Source: Phytophthora colocasiae (taxonomy: Eukaryota; Oomycota; Peronosporomycetes; Peronosporales; Peronosporaceae). Taken from it: a DNA stretch of 64,000 nucleotides. The stretch is taken from contig JAGKQI010000081.1 in NCBI GenBank assembly GCA_018806915.1, forward strand, positions 558,001-622,000, written 5' to 3'. The first letter of the stretch is position 1. Every line of letters starts with the position of its first letter. The position numbers and the translations under genes are program-made. Below are positions 38,617 through 48,373 of the stretch, in pieces. The notes below the pieces were generated by a model. That model searched no databases. It had not been told where the DNA came from and worked only from the letters and a program-made list of their open reading frames with translations.

Positions 38617-40082
38617 TGTGGTGAAGCGGACGAAAAATTTTTCCCGGAGAGGCGATGTCAGCCACGAACCCGAATAGAGTCGGAACGAGCGACAGGGGGG
38701 ACCTGTGATCCCCAGATCTGGGTCGAATCAGACGAAGGTACGATGGGTCCCGCCGGGAACAGGCAACGGAGACACCGGCGAAGAAGCAAGTGGAGCGGTG
38801 TTCGTGGGTGATCCGAATCCTGCCGTGGTGTCCGTGGGTGATCCGAATCCTGCCGGAGGAAGAATGGGGAAATCAAGGATGTTCTCGCGCGATCAACGAT
38901 GACGGGGCTCCAAGCGAGCACGATCAGCTTACCCGGGCGCCCCGAAGCCTCTAACAGCACGATCCAACTTCCCCGGGCGGCGACGAAGCGAGATCACGCA
39001 AGATCGCGCAATGATCCTATCCCGTATAAGTACGAGGTCAGCTCCGGATCAAGGTCAACCCCAGGCGTGACGCAGACTCTTCTTGTGGCCTGATCCGGAT
39101 TCTTTGAAGGATCACCAAGCGGGATCAGGCAGCGATCAAGCTTCGGTTAAGTGCGAGATCAAGCTCCGGTTAAGTGCGAGATCAAGCTTCGGTTAAGTGC
39201 GAGATCAAGCTTCGGTTAAGTGCGAGATCAAGCTCCGGTTAAGTGCGAGATCAAGCTTCGGTTAAGTGCGAGATCAAGCTTCGGTTAAGTGCGAGATCAA
39301 GCTCCGGTTAAGTGCGAGATCAAGCTTCGGTTAAGTACGGAATCGGCTCAAGATCAGGGTTAGGGGAATCAAGCTAGGGATCAGCTCTGTAGCCAGTGTC
39401 ATGTGATCGTAGGATAGTAAATCAGGATGGGATTAGTAGGCATAGGAATAACCATAAGGAGAATCGAATTTGCCCTGAACCACTCAAGTGTCTTCGCCAC
39501 GCCTGGAACCGGGAACTACATTGGCCCTACAAGCGTCGGGAAGGTAAGGATACGTGACCTAGTATAGCGGTTAAGTCTGGATAATATATTGGCCAGCTTT
39601 GCCCTATCTAGTGAACTATCCTTTAAGTGCATACATCGGATCGGAAGGAATTGGTTGTTTGGCCTAACGATCCCGTCGAATCTCGCCCCCTCAAGACCCC
39701 CGCTATCGGAAGCGGCAAGCAACGTAAAGGAAGGGACCGAATCCCTAACTCTGGACTATTGGAAGACCTGGATCAAGAACCAGGCACCCGGATCAAGGCT
39801 CGAGAACTCGCCTACGACCGGGATCAAGTACCCCGAGGTGGAGTGAAGAACTTCCACGCCGCCTCAAACCCCTGCGTCACTCAAGACCTTCTTCTCGTCC
39901 CAAGACATCTTCAGAAGTTACCTGGAAGAGCGTAACCCGCCTACCGACGGGTACACAAGGTGAACACTACACGCAACAAGATCACGGATCATCGGGGGAC
40001 CCCCTCCGTTAGTCGGTGTCTGGGCGCAAGTGGCGATCGCGATCGGCCTCAACCAGATTTTGGCCAGATCCGCTCCACCACA
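38617..40082 (+). repeat. Gypsy-3 5' LTR (1466 bp)
   Basis: It starts TGTGGTGAAGCGG and ends CTCCACCACA. It contains nine units of the 23-bp repeat. A sense frame through its 3' part joins gag, but the first ATG after the LTR (40083) is the better start. Confidence 0.92.
39134..39340 (+). repeat. 23-bp minisatellite in 5' LTR, nine units
   Basis: The unit is GATCAAGCTTCGGTTAAGTG plus CGA. Units 2, 5 and 8 carry CTCCGG instead of CTTCGG, so the array looks like three repeats of a three-unit block. The last unit ends TACGG. Confidence 0.9.
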
Positions 40083-42413
40083 ATGGTGCGCGTGCCCGGA
40101 TCTTCTGGTGACTTCGGATATCACCGTGAGTCCCAAGAAGATGTCAAGATTAAAGAAGAACAAGGGGAAGAAGTGCCTACGAAGGTTGGATCGACGGAGG
40201 CACCGATGAAAACAGAAAGATCCACAGATCAGCAGAGTTCTGGGAGGATCTCTACTGACAGGCACGAGGCAGACCTGGATCGCAATCCAGATCTCGAAGA
40301 AAAACCTCGAATTCCTCCCCAGGCCCCGTCGAGGGCCATTGCGGATCTCGACGAGAATCGAGATCCGCACACGAGCGATAAGGAATCAGCAAAGCTGAAA
40401 CCTAATCTGCTCACCAAGTCCACTGTTGCCTCAAGATCGACCAAAAAAAAGAAGATCAAGAGCACCCGGACGAAATTGAAAGCTCCAGACTCAGAGCCAG
40501 AAGATGTGATCAACCCAGGATCAACGATCACCAAGGATGCGATCGAGCAGGCCTACTACAGGAAGAGGCTAAGCGAGACCTTGCTTAACGATCCCGTTCT
40601 TACGATCATACAAGTCCGCCAGATCGGTAACCTCACCGGACCAGTGTCGAAGCCCCGGACTAGCTCTGACCGCCTGAACGCGGTGAAGATCCTACTTGAT
40701 CTGCTCCAAGAAGCTGGTTTGGTGGCTGGAGAGTTCGACCCGAACTCTCTATTTGACTTGGAACTGCAAGCGATTCAATCTGCGACCCAGGATCTATTCG
40801 ATTCCCTCAAGATCTTGGTCGGCGAGCGCCCACTGACGCCCGACCCAGGCTATCAGACTGGGTCGTCATGCTACGCGTCAGCGACCTCGGAACCAGACTC
40901 AGATAGCCCGAGAAGGCTGCAACGCATGTCGTTAGGGCCCTCCGGCGCCAAGTTCCTGAAATCGCGTATGAAGAAACAGGATACACGATCGGTGGCTGCG
41001 AACCTGGAGGTCAAGAAGATTGTCGATCAGCAAGAAAATCGCCGGATCCGGACGGACCAGACCGCGCCGACGACTAACTCCACTGGATCGAGCAACAAGT
41101 TGGACGACTACTTTCAAATGGCGATGGATCGTTTCTTGAAAGAACGGAATCTCGCGACACCCCGATCGCCGATCAAAGGGGAGTTAGATGTTGAAATGGA
41201 GTCCGTCACGGCCTCGGATCCGGATGCATGGGAATACGATCCGGACGATCTGGGCATACCAAGTTCCGGGGGACAGATGTCGAGCCGAGCCACGATCGCA
41301 TCCGCGGCGATCGGTCAAGGAGGATCGTCGATGATCCAGCGGGTCCGGATCTCAGCGATCTCGGATCTGAAAGATTTTGCGGGTAAAGATCTGGACGAAG
41401 ATCGCGCTCGGGCCTGGATCAGTAAAGTCAAGTCGGCGTTCCAACGCGATCAGGCTACGGAAGAAGAGAAATGCCTCACGTTTGCAGATCTGATGGTGGG
41501 ACCGGCAAAGAACTGGTACAGGCAGCTCAGTCGAACGACGAAAACCAAGTGGGCGGATCTGTTGGACAGTTTCCAGACCCAATATTGTGGGTTGGGTATG
41601 TCGGTCGCGTGGCAATACTATCACGCTCGCAAGCGATCGGAAGAAACCCCTCTCGATTATCTCTACCGGCTCAACGTGGCGGCTTTACGTGCTAGACTGA
41701 AGATCAAGGACGGGAGCCCTAAGGCCCGCCGAGAACATGTGGACCACTCCATAGAGACATTGGGAGATCCGGAGTTAGCTGATCGGCTGACCCTACTCCG
41801 ACTGAGTGACGTCGAGGAGCTGGAGGAGGTACTCCGTGCCCAGGAACGGGCGAAAAGCAGGCAGCGTAAATCTGCGTTCGGATCGAAGTACAGACAAAAG
41901 GCACCGGCCAGTGCCCCGGCAGCTCCCACCCGAGCGGTGGTACGGGCGATCCAAACTCAAGATCCGAGCTCAGAATCAGAAGAAATATCCGGATCGGATG
42001 GATCCGATTCTGAAGGCGATCTCCGGAGGATATATCTTGCCGCGTCAGAAGACAAGCCGATCGGTACTGGGGGCGCTCCCCACCAACAGGATCAGTCGCG
42101 ATCGCACACGAACGTGCAGGACCGAGGCCGGACCACGGATCGCAGACAACCAGATCACGATAGAGGTCGCTGTTCGCATTGTGGGTCGCGGAAGCACACG
42201 GATCTGGACTGCTGGAGACGTCTAACCTGTGACAAGTGCGGAAAGAGGGGCCACCCAACGGATCGCTGTCTATATACATGCCGTGGTTGTGGGGAGATCC
42301 ATGAAGCTGGAGAATGCCCCATGGAAGAATTCTACAACCAGATCCGCAAGTGGTACGATCCGACCCGACATGCCGGACTGTTTTCCGAGAAGGTGGAAAA
42401 GATGTTAAACTAG
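40083..42413 (+). CDS. Gypsy-3 Gag with three zinc knuckles (776 aa)
   Basis: The first about 400 residues are charged and low-complexity (predicted disordered). The capsid-like core is near residues 420-620 (DLKDFAGKDLDEDRARAWIS, MVGPAKNWYRQLSRTTKTKW, ETPLDYLYRLNVAALRARLK). Three knuckles follow near residues 694-745: CSHCGSRKHTDLDC and CDKCGKRGHPTDRC are canonical CX2CX4HX4C, and CRGCGEIHEAGEC has one residue less before His. The ATG coincides with the start of the primer-binding site. The frame is intact, unlike the pol frames downstream. Confidence 0.88.
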   Translation: MVRVPGSSGDFGYHRESQEDVKIKEEQGEEVPTKVGSTEAPMKTERSTDQQSSGRISTDRHEADLDRNPDLEEKPRIPPQAPSRAIADLDENRDPHTSDKESAKLKPNLLTKSTVASRSTKKKKIKSTRTKLKAPDSEPEDVINPGSTITKDAIEQAYYRKRLSETLLNDPVLTIIQVRQIGNLTGPVSKPRTSSDRLNAVKILLDLLQEAGLVAGEFDPNSLFDLELQAIQSATQDLFDSLKILVGERPLTPDPGYQTGSSCYASATSEPDSDSPRRLQRMSLGPSGAKFLKSRMKKQDTRSVAANLEVKKIVDQQENRRIRTDQTAPTTNSTGSSNKLDDYFQMAMDRFLKERNLATPRSPIKGELDVEMESVTASDPDAWEYDPDDLGIPSSGGQMSSRATIASAAIGQGGSSMIQRVRISAISDLKDFAGKDLDEDRARAWISKVKSAFQRDQATEEEKCLTFADLMVGPAKNWYRQLSRTTKTKWADLLDSFQTQYCGLGMSVAWQYYHARKRSEETPLDYLYRLNVAALRARLKIKDGSPKARREHVDHSIETLGDPELADRLTLLRLSDVEELEEVLRAQERAKSRQRKSAFGSKYRQKAPASAPAAPTRAVVRAIQTQDPSSESEEISGSDGSDSEGDLRRIYLAASEDKPIGTGGAPHQQDQSRSHTNVQDRGRTTDRRQPDHDRGRCSHCGSRKHTDLDCWRRLTCDKCGKRGHPTDRCLYTCRGCGEIHEAGECPMEEFYNQIRKWYDPTRHAGLFSEKVEKMLN
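40084..40100 (+). other. Primer-binding site of Gypsy-3
   Basis: TGGTGCGCGTGCCCGGA lies one base after the 5' LTR, complementary to a tRNA 3' end of the form ...GCACCA. It overlaps the gag ATG (40083). The identical 17 bases recur in Gypsy-4 at 56761-56777. Confidence 0.75.
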
Positions 42414-43834
42414 GACGCTCGCCGGTTTGGAAACCGGTACGAGCCGAGCGTTCTGAGTACTGCATCTATGCATATGTGAACAAGAAATCGAGAGATCAAG
42501 ATAGGGAGAATTCGGATCTGCGCGGTAATACATGTAAGTTGCATTCGTATACTGCTAAGATCGCGAGTCTTCCCCGGGTCGATGAGTTCTCGCGATCTGG
42601 TGCGGAAGTGGCCTTGGATCTCAAGGAAGGAGAATCCAGGGGGTACTGGAAATACCACGCACCAGGAAAATGGTTCCGCCAAGCCAAGATCTCAGGCAAG
42701 ATTAATCATGAAAGAGCGATCTTGCTCCTGGACACTGGCGCCGAGGTATCCATCTTGGATACCACCTTTGCTCGTAAGGTTGGGTGCCACTTTGACACTA
42801 GTCAGAGACAGGAGTGTGTTGGGATCGGTGATAATGTGTACACCACCGAGGGAAGAACGAGGATCAAAATCACGCTTGCGGGATACTTGGTCTACTTTTT
42901 CGATATTTGGATCGGAGATCTATCCGGGCAGGATGCGATCCTGGGTATGGATTTCATGATCCCGGCTGGGGTCCGGATGGATCTAGCGAAGGGATCGATG
43001 TGCTTACCTAATGAAGTGGGGATCCCACTTAGTGGTCGCAAGAGATTATACGGGGAGAAGGTAAGATCGGTAAAATTGGAGGAAGATCTACATATCCCAG
43101 TTGGGGGATCTGAAGAGACAGCATCGAGAGTGAGATTATCGGCGACGGAGAAATTGTGGGTGACTAGAGGCGACCGATGGGTACCTACCGTGGTAAATGG
43201 ACCCGGCCGAACTCGGTACTTAGTGATCACGAATTTGAGCGAGAAGATTTTACGACTGGATCACAGATTACATGTCGGGATGGTACTTGATCAAGAAAAA
43301 GTTCCTCGCTACCCCGGGTTTGTGTCGGTCGGGTCCCGGCGTTACATGGAGTGGCAGAATCTGGCTCTAGAAGCGACGGTGGACGCAAGACCGGAACCTC
43401 AGGAAACCGTAGAGATCCCCTTACCGTCGGTCGAACGGCCGACCTACGTTACGCCGCGATCTATACTCCGTCGAGGTGGGGCAATCAAGACCGATCCTGA
43501 TCCTGCACCAATATCGACATTGGAACCGCGATCACCGACCGATACGGCCGAAGTCAAGGTCGCATTCATCGATCCCCAACCGGATCCCATGGATACCCCA
43601 CCGATCACGATCAGTTCCGACAAGGCCCCGAGTGGCGAAGCTGGGGGCGGTGAGACTGAGACGAATGGTGAGACTGAGACGAATGAGAGCTTGCCAGATC
43701 AGGCCCCAGGTCGGACAGATCGGACATGTGAAGAGGAAATCGAGGAAAAACAGAAAAACCAGATTTTCAAATCGAGATCCAACATGTATCCGACGCCGAT
43801 GCCGTCCCCATGGTTAAAGACACCCCGATCTTGA
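42314..43834 (+). CDS. Gypsy-3 aspartic protease ORF
   Basis: It overlaps the end of gag by 100 bp in another frame, so a Gag-Pro frameshift is implied. The retropepsin motif LLLDTGAEVSIL lies near 42730 and the second half (DAILGMDFMIPAGVRMDL) near 42940. After a region of unknown folded sequence the frame becomes Pro/acidic-rich and ends overlapping the RT frame by 25 bp. Confidence 0.8.
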   Translation: MPHGRILQPDPQVVRSDPTCRTVFREGGKDVKLGRSPVWKPVRAERSEYCIYAYVNKKSRDQDRENSDLRGNTCKLHSYTAKIASLPRVDEFSRSGAEVALDLKEGESRGYWKYHAPGKWFRQAKISGKINHERAILLLDTGAEVSILDTTFARKVGCHFDTSQRQECVGIGDNVYTTEGRTRIKITLAGYLVYFFDIWIGDLSGQDAILGMDFMIPAGVRMDLAKGSMCLPNEVGIPLSGRKRLYGEKVRSVKLEEDLHIPVGGSEETASRVRLSATEKLWVTRGDRWVPTVVNGPGRTRYLVITNLSEKILRLDHRLHVGMVLDQEKVPRYPGFVSVGSRRYMEWQNLALEATVDARPEPQETVEIPLPSVERPTYVTPRSILRRGGAIKTDPDPAPISTLEPRSPTDTAEVKVAFIDPQPDPMDTPPITISSDKAPSGEAGGGETETNGETETNESLPDQAPGRTDRTCEEEIEEKQKNQIFKSRSNMYPTPMPSPWLKTPRS

Positions 43835-45617
43835 CAGCCAAGGACGATAGGCTGCGTGATCAATCAACGGATGAACCGGATCCGACATCTCATGAAGGGA
43901 TCGAGAACGCTGATCAGACCCACTTACACGAAAGTGGCGATTTTTCGGCCGAAGATCAAGCCGATAATCTCGCAGTAGTACCGGAGATCCAGATTTTCAC
44001 CACTGAAGAAGTCAGGATCGAAGATCTGCAAGTAGGAAATCCGGGATCGGCTACCCCGGAGGAGATCGAGAAACTTCGACAGATTATTTGGAAGAAGCGA
44101 CATCTCCTGATCGGAAAGGGAAACGCACTTCCTCCAGCGGCCAAGGGTGTTATATGCGATATCGACGTGGGTGATGCAAAGCCGATCGCACAACGAGTCC
44201 GAAAGGTGGCGCCACAGTTCCGCGAGAAAGTATCGGATCTCATCAAAGGACTCCTAGCTGCCAAGATCATCCGGCCATCGACCTCGCCATGGGCATCGCC
44301 GATCGTGGTGATCATCAAGAAGAACGGTGTAGACATCCGACTATGTATCGATTATCGGCTGGTGAACGGTCTCACGAGGCTGATGATCTACCCAATGCCT
44401 CTGATCAATGACCTGTTAGAAGATCTTGACAAGGTTCTGTGGTACTGTTCATTAGACATGGCGAGTGGGTTCTGGGTCGTATCAATGACCGATCGAGCTC
44501 GCGCGATCTCAGCTTTCATCACCCCGTTCGGCCTCTTCGAGTGGAATCGCATGCCGTTCGGGCTGAAGAACGCCCCTCAGATCTATCAACGTCTTGTGGA
44601 CAACGCCCTATATGGATTTTTGAAGATCTCCCAGTCAGGGAATACGAAAGACTCTACAGATGTGTTTGAATCAGGGTCCCGAAGATCCTGGTCGCCCGTC
44701 GGTTCTAGGACGGAGATCCTACATCGACGATATCTTGATCACGGCTGGAACATGGGATCAAATGTAGGATCGGGTGGAAGACCTATTGGAGGCTTGTGAT
44801 AAGTGGAATCTCTCGATCAGTGTGGCGAAGAGCTTCTGGGGCATGGATAAGGTGATATATCTCGGACACAAAGTGTCGATCGACGGATTGGAGGCAAACC
44901 CGAAAGACCTGAAGTCTCTGACGGATCTGCCATTCCCTGGGTCGCTCCGATCCATGCAATCGTTCCTGGGAAGTTTGAATTACTATAGTCGGTTCATCGA
45001 GGATTATGCGATCTATGCATCGGTCCTATATGAACTACGTGAAGTGGAGTTCGCAGAACTGAAGAAGCGACCAGATCTTCGAAAGATCATGGATAGTACG
45101 GACCCGATCAACCGAGATCCCGTTGCGCTTAAGTCGAATCAGGATGGATCACCCGACACCTTGACTCAAAAGGGGAATAGTACGCCGGATCTTAACTTGG
45201 GGGCGACGCCTCCCCCCTGTTCAAGCAAGGTCGGAGCCAATCTGGCCCAAAGAGCTGGCGACGAAAGGTGGGGTAGGGCACACAGGGCGTTTACAGCCTT
45301 GAAAACCAAGATCGCGTCGACCCCGATCCTTCGTCACTTCGACATGACAAAGTTACCCGTGGTGATCGTGTATGCCAGTGACTGGGCGATTTCCGCTTGC
45401 CGCACTAATGCAGGAACACGACCAGATCTACCACCCGGTCGCGTTTGCCAGCCGAACCTTGAAGACGAACGAGTTAAACTATAATGTTGCCGAAAAGGAG
45501 GTGTTGGCTCTACTTCGGATCCTGGATCTACACTACACCCTGTTGGTGGGACGTCGGATCAAGGTCCTAACCAGACACTCCACGCTTGCCTGGCTGTTCA
45601 AGTCTGCCGGCCTTTAA
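43810..45617 (+). pseudogene. Gypsy-3 reverse transcriptase and first RNase H, broken
   Basis: RT begins in the frame from 43810 (PTSPWASPIVVIIKKNG-like, LCIDYRLVNG, SLDMASGFW, RMPFGLKNAPQIYQ). The catalytic YIDD (near 44730) is in a different frame, followed there by a TAG (44765-44767). RT thumb and connection resume from about 44774 (YLGHKVSIDGL, FLGSLNYYSRFI). The RNase H part is split again near 45385 (VYASDW in one frame, HPVAFASRTL in the next) and ends at a TAA (45615-45617). At least two indels and two nonsense changes make this copy unable to encode a working RT. Confidence 0.82.
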
Positions 45618-45794
45618 GGGCGTCTGGGACAATGGTCTGCTCTCCTGTCCCCATGGACACTCGAGATCACGAAGTGTACGAAGGGAGAGGATGAGATACT
45701 GGGGGCGATCGCAGCTAATATAACGCCTAGATCGGAGATCGACGAAGCCCTGATCGCGATCGCGCCACAGAAGGAACCAAGGCGTAAGATCCAG

Positions 45795-48023
45795 ATGCCG
45801 ATTCCCACCGTAGATCCAGGTGAGGAGCTATGGGTAGTAAGTTTCGACGGTTCGGCACGCGTGAAACGAGGAGGAGGCGCTTTCAGCGCGATCGTGTGGA
45901 GTTTGCCGGAGTGGAAAGTAATCAAAGCTAGATCAGACTATGCGGAGAGTCTTACTGTCAATGAAGCGGAATACCGTGGGCTCTTGCTAGGTCTTGGCAT
46001 GATCGCACAGTTAGAACGCCGCCGTTTGGTCATTTGCGGCGATTCGAACCTAGTGATCCGACAAGTCCGGGGCGAGATCGACTGCAAGGCGCCAGGATTG
46101 ACGTTACTGAAACAGAAGGTGCTAGATCACTTGCGGAATTGGGGAGGTCATGAGCTAGTCCATGTGAAGAGAGACTGGAATGGGAGCGCAGACAGCTTGG
46201 CGAGTGCCGCGCTGCAGCGAGGAAGCGGGATCGAGGTCCACGATGAAGCAGATCGGTGCGATCTGGTCACCCTAAATCGGCTTGATGAGGTGTTGATCCC
46301 TCGAGTTGAAGCTCGAACGGTGCAAGTGTCGGCCGTAGCCACGGGTGCAGCCCGAGCGCGACCCGATGCCGCCGTCCTGCGAGAGGAACTGATCCGGGAG
46401 ATGCGAGTGGATCGGATCAGGCGAGCCCAGGACGAGGAGGTCTGGATCGCCGGACTAAAGAAGTACCTGGCTGGGCAGATCGCGGATCTTACTCGAGCCG
46501 AGTCTGGATCCTACGCCAAGATCGCTTCCGAGTATGAGGTAGATGAACAGGATCTGTTGTTTTATTGCCCACCAGGGCCGAGATCAAGAGGTGATCGCGA
46601 CCGCCTGATGAGACTCGTGGTTCCAGAAACGCTACAGCAGGATGTCCTCCACCACTACCATACGACTCTGGAAGGGGGACATCAAGGGATCGGACGCACT
46701 TATCAGCGGATCCGAGATCATTTCCACTGGAGGGGATTATATCGGAGTGTGCAGCGATACGTAGGCGAGTGTGTAGACTGTGAGACCGGAAAGGGGAGAC
46801 CCACGATCCGGGGCGAGTCACCTGGGAATCTGCAAGCTACATACCCATTCCAGATCATAGCGATGGATCACATACCCTCTCTGCCCAGATCCAACAAAGG
46901 CAATACTGAACTGCTGATCTGGGTGGATCTGTTCACGGGATATGTGATCGCAAAGGCTAGTTCCTCCCGATCGGCCCAGACCGTCGCGGAATCTTATGAA
47001 GAATGCGTGTTCCGCAGATTTGGTGCTAGCGAGATGATCAGGCACGATCGAGAACCGGGCTTCATGTCCGACTTCTTCAGATCGTTCAATAAGATCCTGG
47101 GGCAGCGACAACGGGCAACGATGGCCTACCGGCCGCAAGCCAACGGGACTGCGGAACGGATGGTCCAAACGGCCACTAGGGCAATCAAGATGTATGTTCA
47201 AGATCTCGATCAAAAGGACTGGGATGAATATGCGGAGAGATTGACTTTCGCCATTAACACGGCTCACGATCGGGTCCGGGGAGATACCCCTCACTATTTG
47301 GTACACGGATGGGATCCAAGATCGACGTTGGAAGCAACGATCCCGATCGGGTCGACCAGACGCCACGATCGCGATCCAAGACGGTGGAGATATCGCGTTC
47401 AGAGATACTACCAGCAGTCGAGAGAACAGGTCAACGCTAAGCTGCGAGAGGCGATCGCGGACCGAGCTGATCGGCACAATGAGGATGTCGATCCGCATCA
47501 GATCGAAGCTGGATCACGAGTTTGGCTATACCTAGATCGTGTGAAGGAAGGGTATGCCCGTAAACTCGCCCACCTTTGGCACGGCCCGTTCCGTGTTGCA
47601 GAGAAGCTCAATGAATTCACGATCAAGCTGGAGATCGCGGGCTCTGATTACCATATCTTTCCGGTGGTTCATGTTTCTAAGCTAAAGCTGGTACGGAATT
47701 TCCCAGATCGACCGCGGATCGAGTTGACGGTAGATGAAGCAGATCGGCTCGATTTCGATGAGATCCTCCTTTCGGAGGACAGTTGGGTTCCAGATCTGGA
47801 TGCCGACGAGTACGAAGTCGAACGGATCTCGGACATGCGAAGTGGGAAACGAACTCGTTACGGCCGAATCTATCGTGAATTCCTGGTGCACTGGGTCGGT
47901 TATGATGAGCCAACGTGGGTCGACGAAGCTGATCTTAACTGTGGGGCCATATTGGGCGCGTTCCTACGTGACCACGCTAATCGGAACCGGTTCGGCGTGA
48001 TGCAGTCGCATAAAGAAGTGTAA
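45795..48023 (+). CDS. Gypsy-3 archaeal-type RNase H, integrase and chromodomain (742 aa)
   Basis: Residues about 15-145 are a second RNase H: SFDGSARVKRGGGAF (first Asp), NEAEYRGLLLGL (Glu), CGDSNLVIRQ (Asp) and DWNGSADSLASAAL (last Asp) keep the four acidic residues. An integrase zinc finger (HHYHTTLEGGHQG...CVDC) lies near 275-330. The core has MDHIPS, RHDREPGF and QANGTAERMV as D-D-E. A GPF-type module (WHGPFRVAEKL) and a C-terminal chromodomain (FLVHWVGYDEPTWVDEADL) follow. This frame is intact although the upstream RT is broken. It would normally be part of one Pol polyprotein. Confidence 0.88.
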   Translation: MPIPTVDPGEELWVVSFDGSARVKRGGGAFSAIVWSLPEWKVIKARSDYAESLTVNEAEYRGLLLGLGMIAQLERRRLVICGDSNLVIRQVRGEIDCKAPGLTLLKQKVLDHLRNWGGHELVHVKRDWNGSADSLASAALQRGSGIEVHDEADRCDLVTLNRLDEVLIPRVEARTVQVSAVATGAARARPDAAVLREELIREMRVDRIRRAQDEEVWIAGLKKYLAGQIADLTRAESGSYAKIASEYEVDEQDLLFYCPPGPRSRGDRDRLMRLVVPETLQQDVLHHYHTTLEGGHQGIGRTYQRIRDHFHWRGLYRSVQRYVGECVDCETGKGRPTIRGESPGNLQATYPFQIIAMDHIPSLPRSNKGNTELLIWVDLFTGYVIAKASSSRSAQTVAESYEECVFRRFGASEMIRHDREPGFMSDFFRSFNKILGQRQRATMAYRPQANGTAERMVQTATRAIKMYVQDLDQKDWDEYAERLTFAINTAHDRVRGDTPHYLVHGWDPRSTLEATIPIGSTRRHDRDPRRWRYRVQRYYQQSREQVNAKLREAIADRADRHNEDVDPHQIEAGSRVWLYLDRVKEGYARKLAHLWHGPFRVAEKLNEFTIKLEIAGSDYHIFPVVHVSKLKLVRNFPDRPRIELTVDEADRLDFDEILLSEDSWVPDLDADEYEVERISDMRSGKRTRYGRIYREFLVHWVGYDEPTWVDEADLNCGAILGAFLRDHANRNRFGVMQSHKEV

Positions 48024-48373
48024 GGGGAGCCAGGCGAGGTGACAGGGTCACCTCGCTGTGATCGAAGAAGCTGATGTGGAGGAGAATCCAGATCAGAACG
48101 AGAGTTTTATATTTGTGTATATGCATGTGCGTAGGGAATTTGACGTTGGAAGATGGTGATCCGGGATGTCGAGATGGAGATGAAAGGGGATCATGCCTAA
48201 AATGATAGAGTACGATGGAATGACTGTGGGAGTGGAGATTACGGATCACGAGTGGAGATTATGAGAATTACGAATGGAGATGGAAGAATGTAGAACGGCC
48301 CTGGGAGGGGTTCCGAATCCTAACTTGGGGAGAAGCCCCGAGCCTTGCTGCAGGTGATCGGAGTTCGCACGAC
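48024..48373. other. Spacer between Pol and the antisense ORF
   Basis: 350 bp between two convergent frames. No further ORF or RNA structure recognised. Confidence 0.5.

Noticed and set aside
38705..39093. Small ORFs duplicated at 51370-51758
   Set aside because: They are duplicated because they lie in the two LTRs of Gypsy-3.
39134..39340. Regular repeats considered as CRISPR array
   Set aside because: Direct tandem 23-bp units without spacers inside an LTR of a eukaryotic element form a minisatellite.
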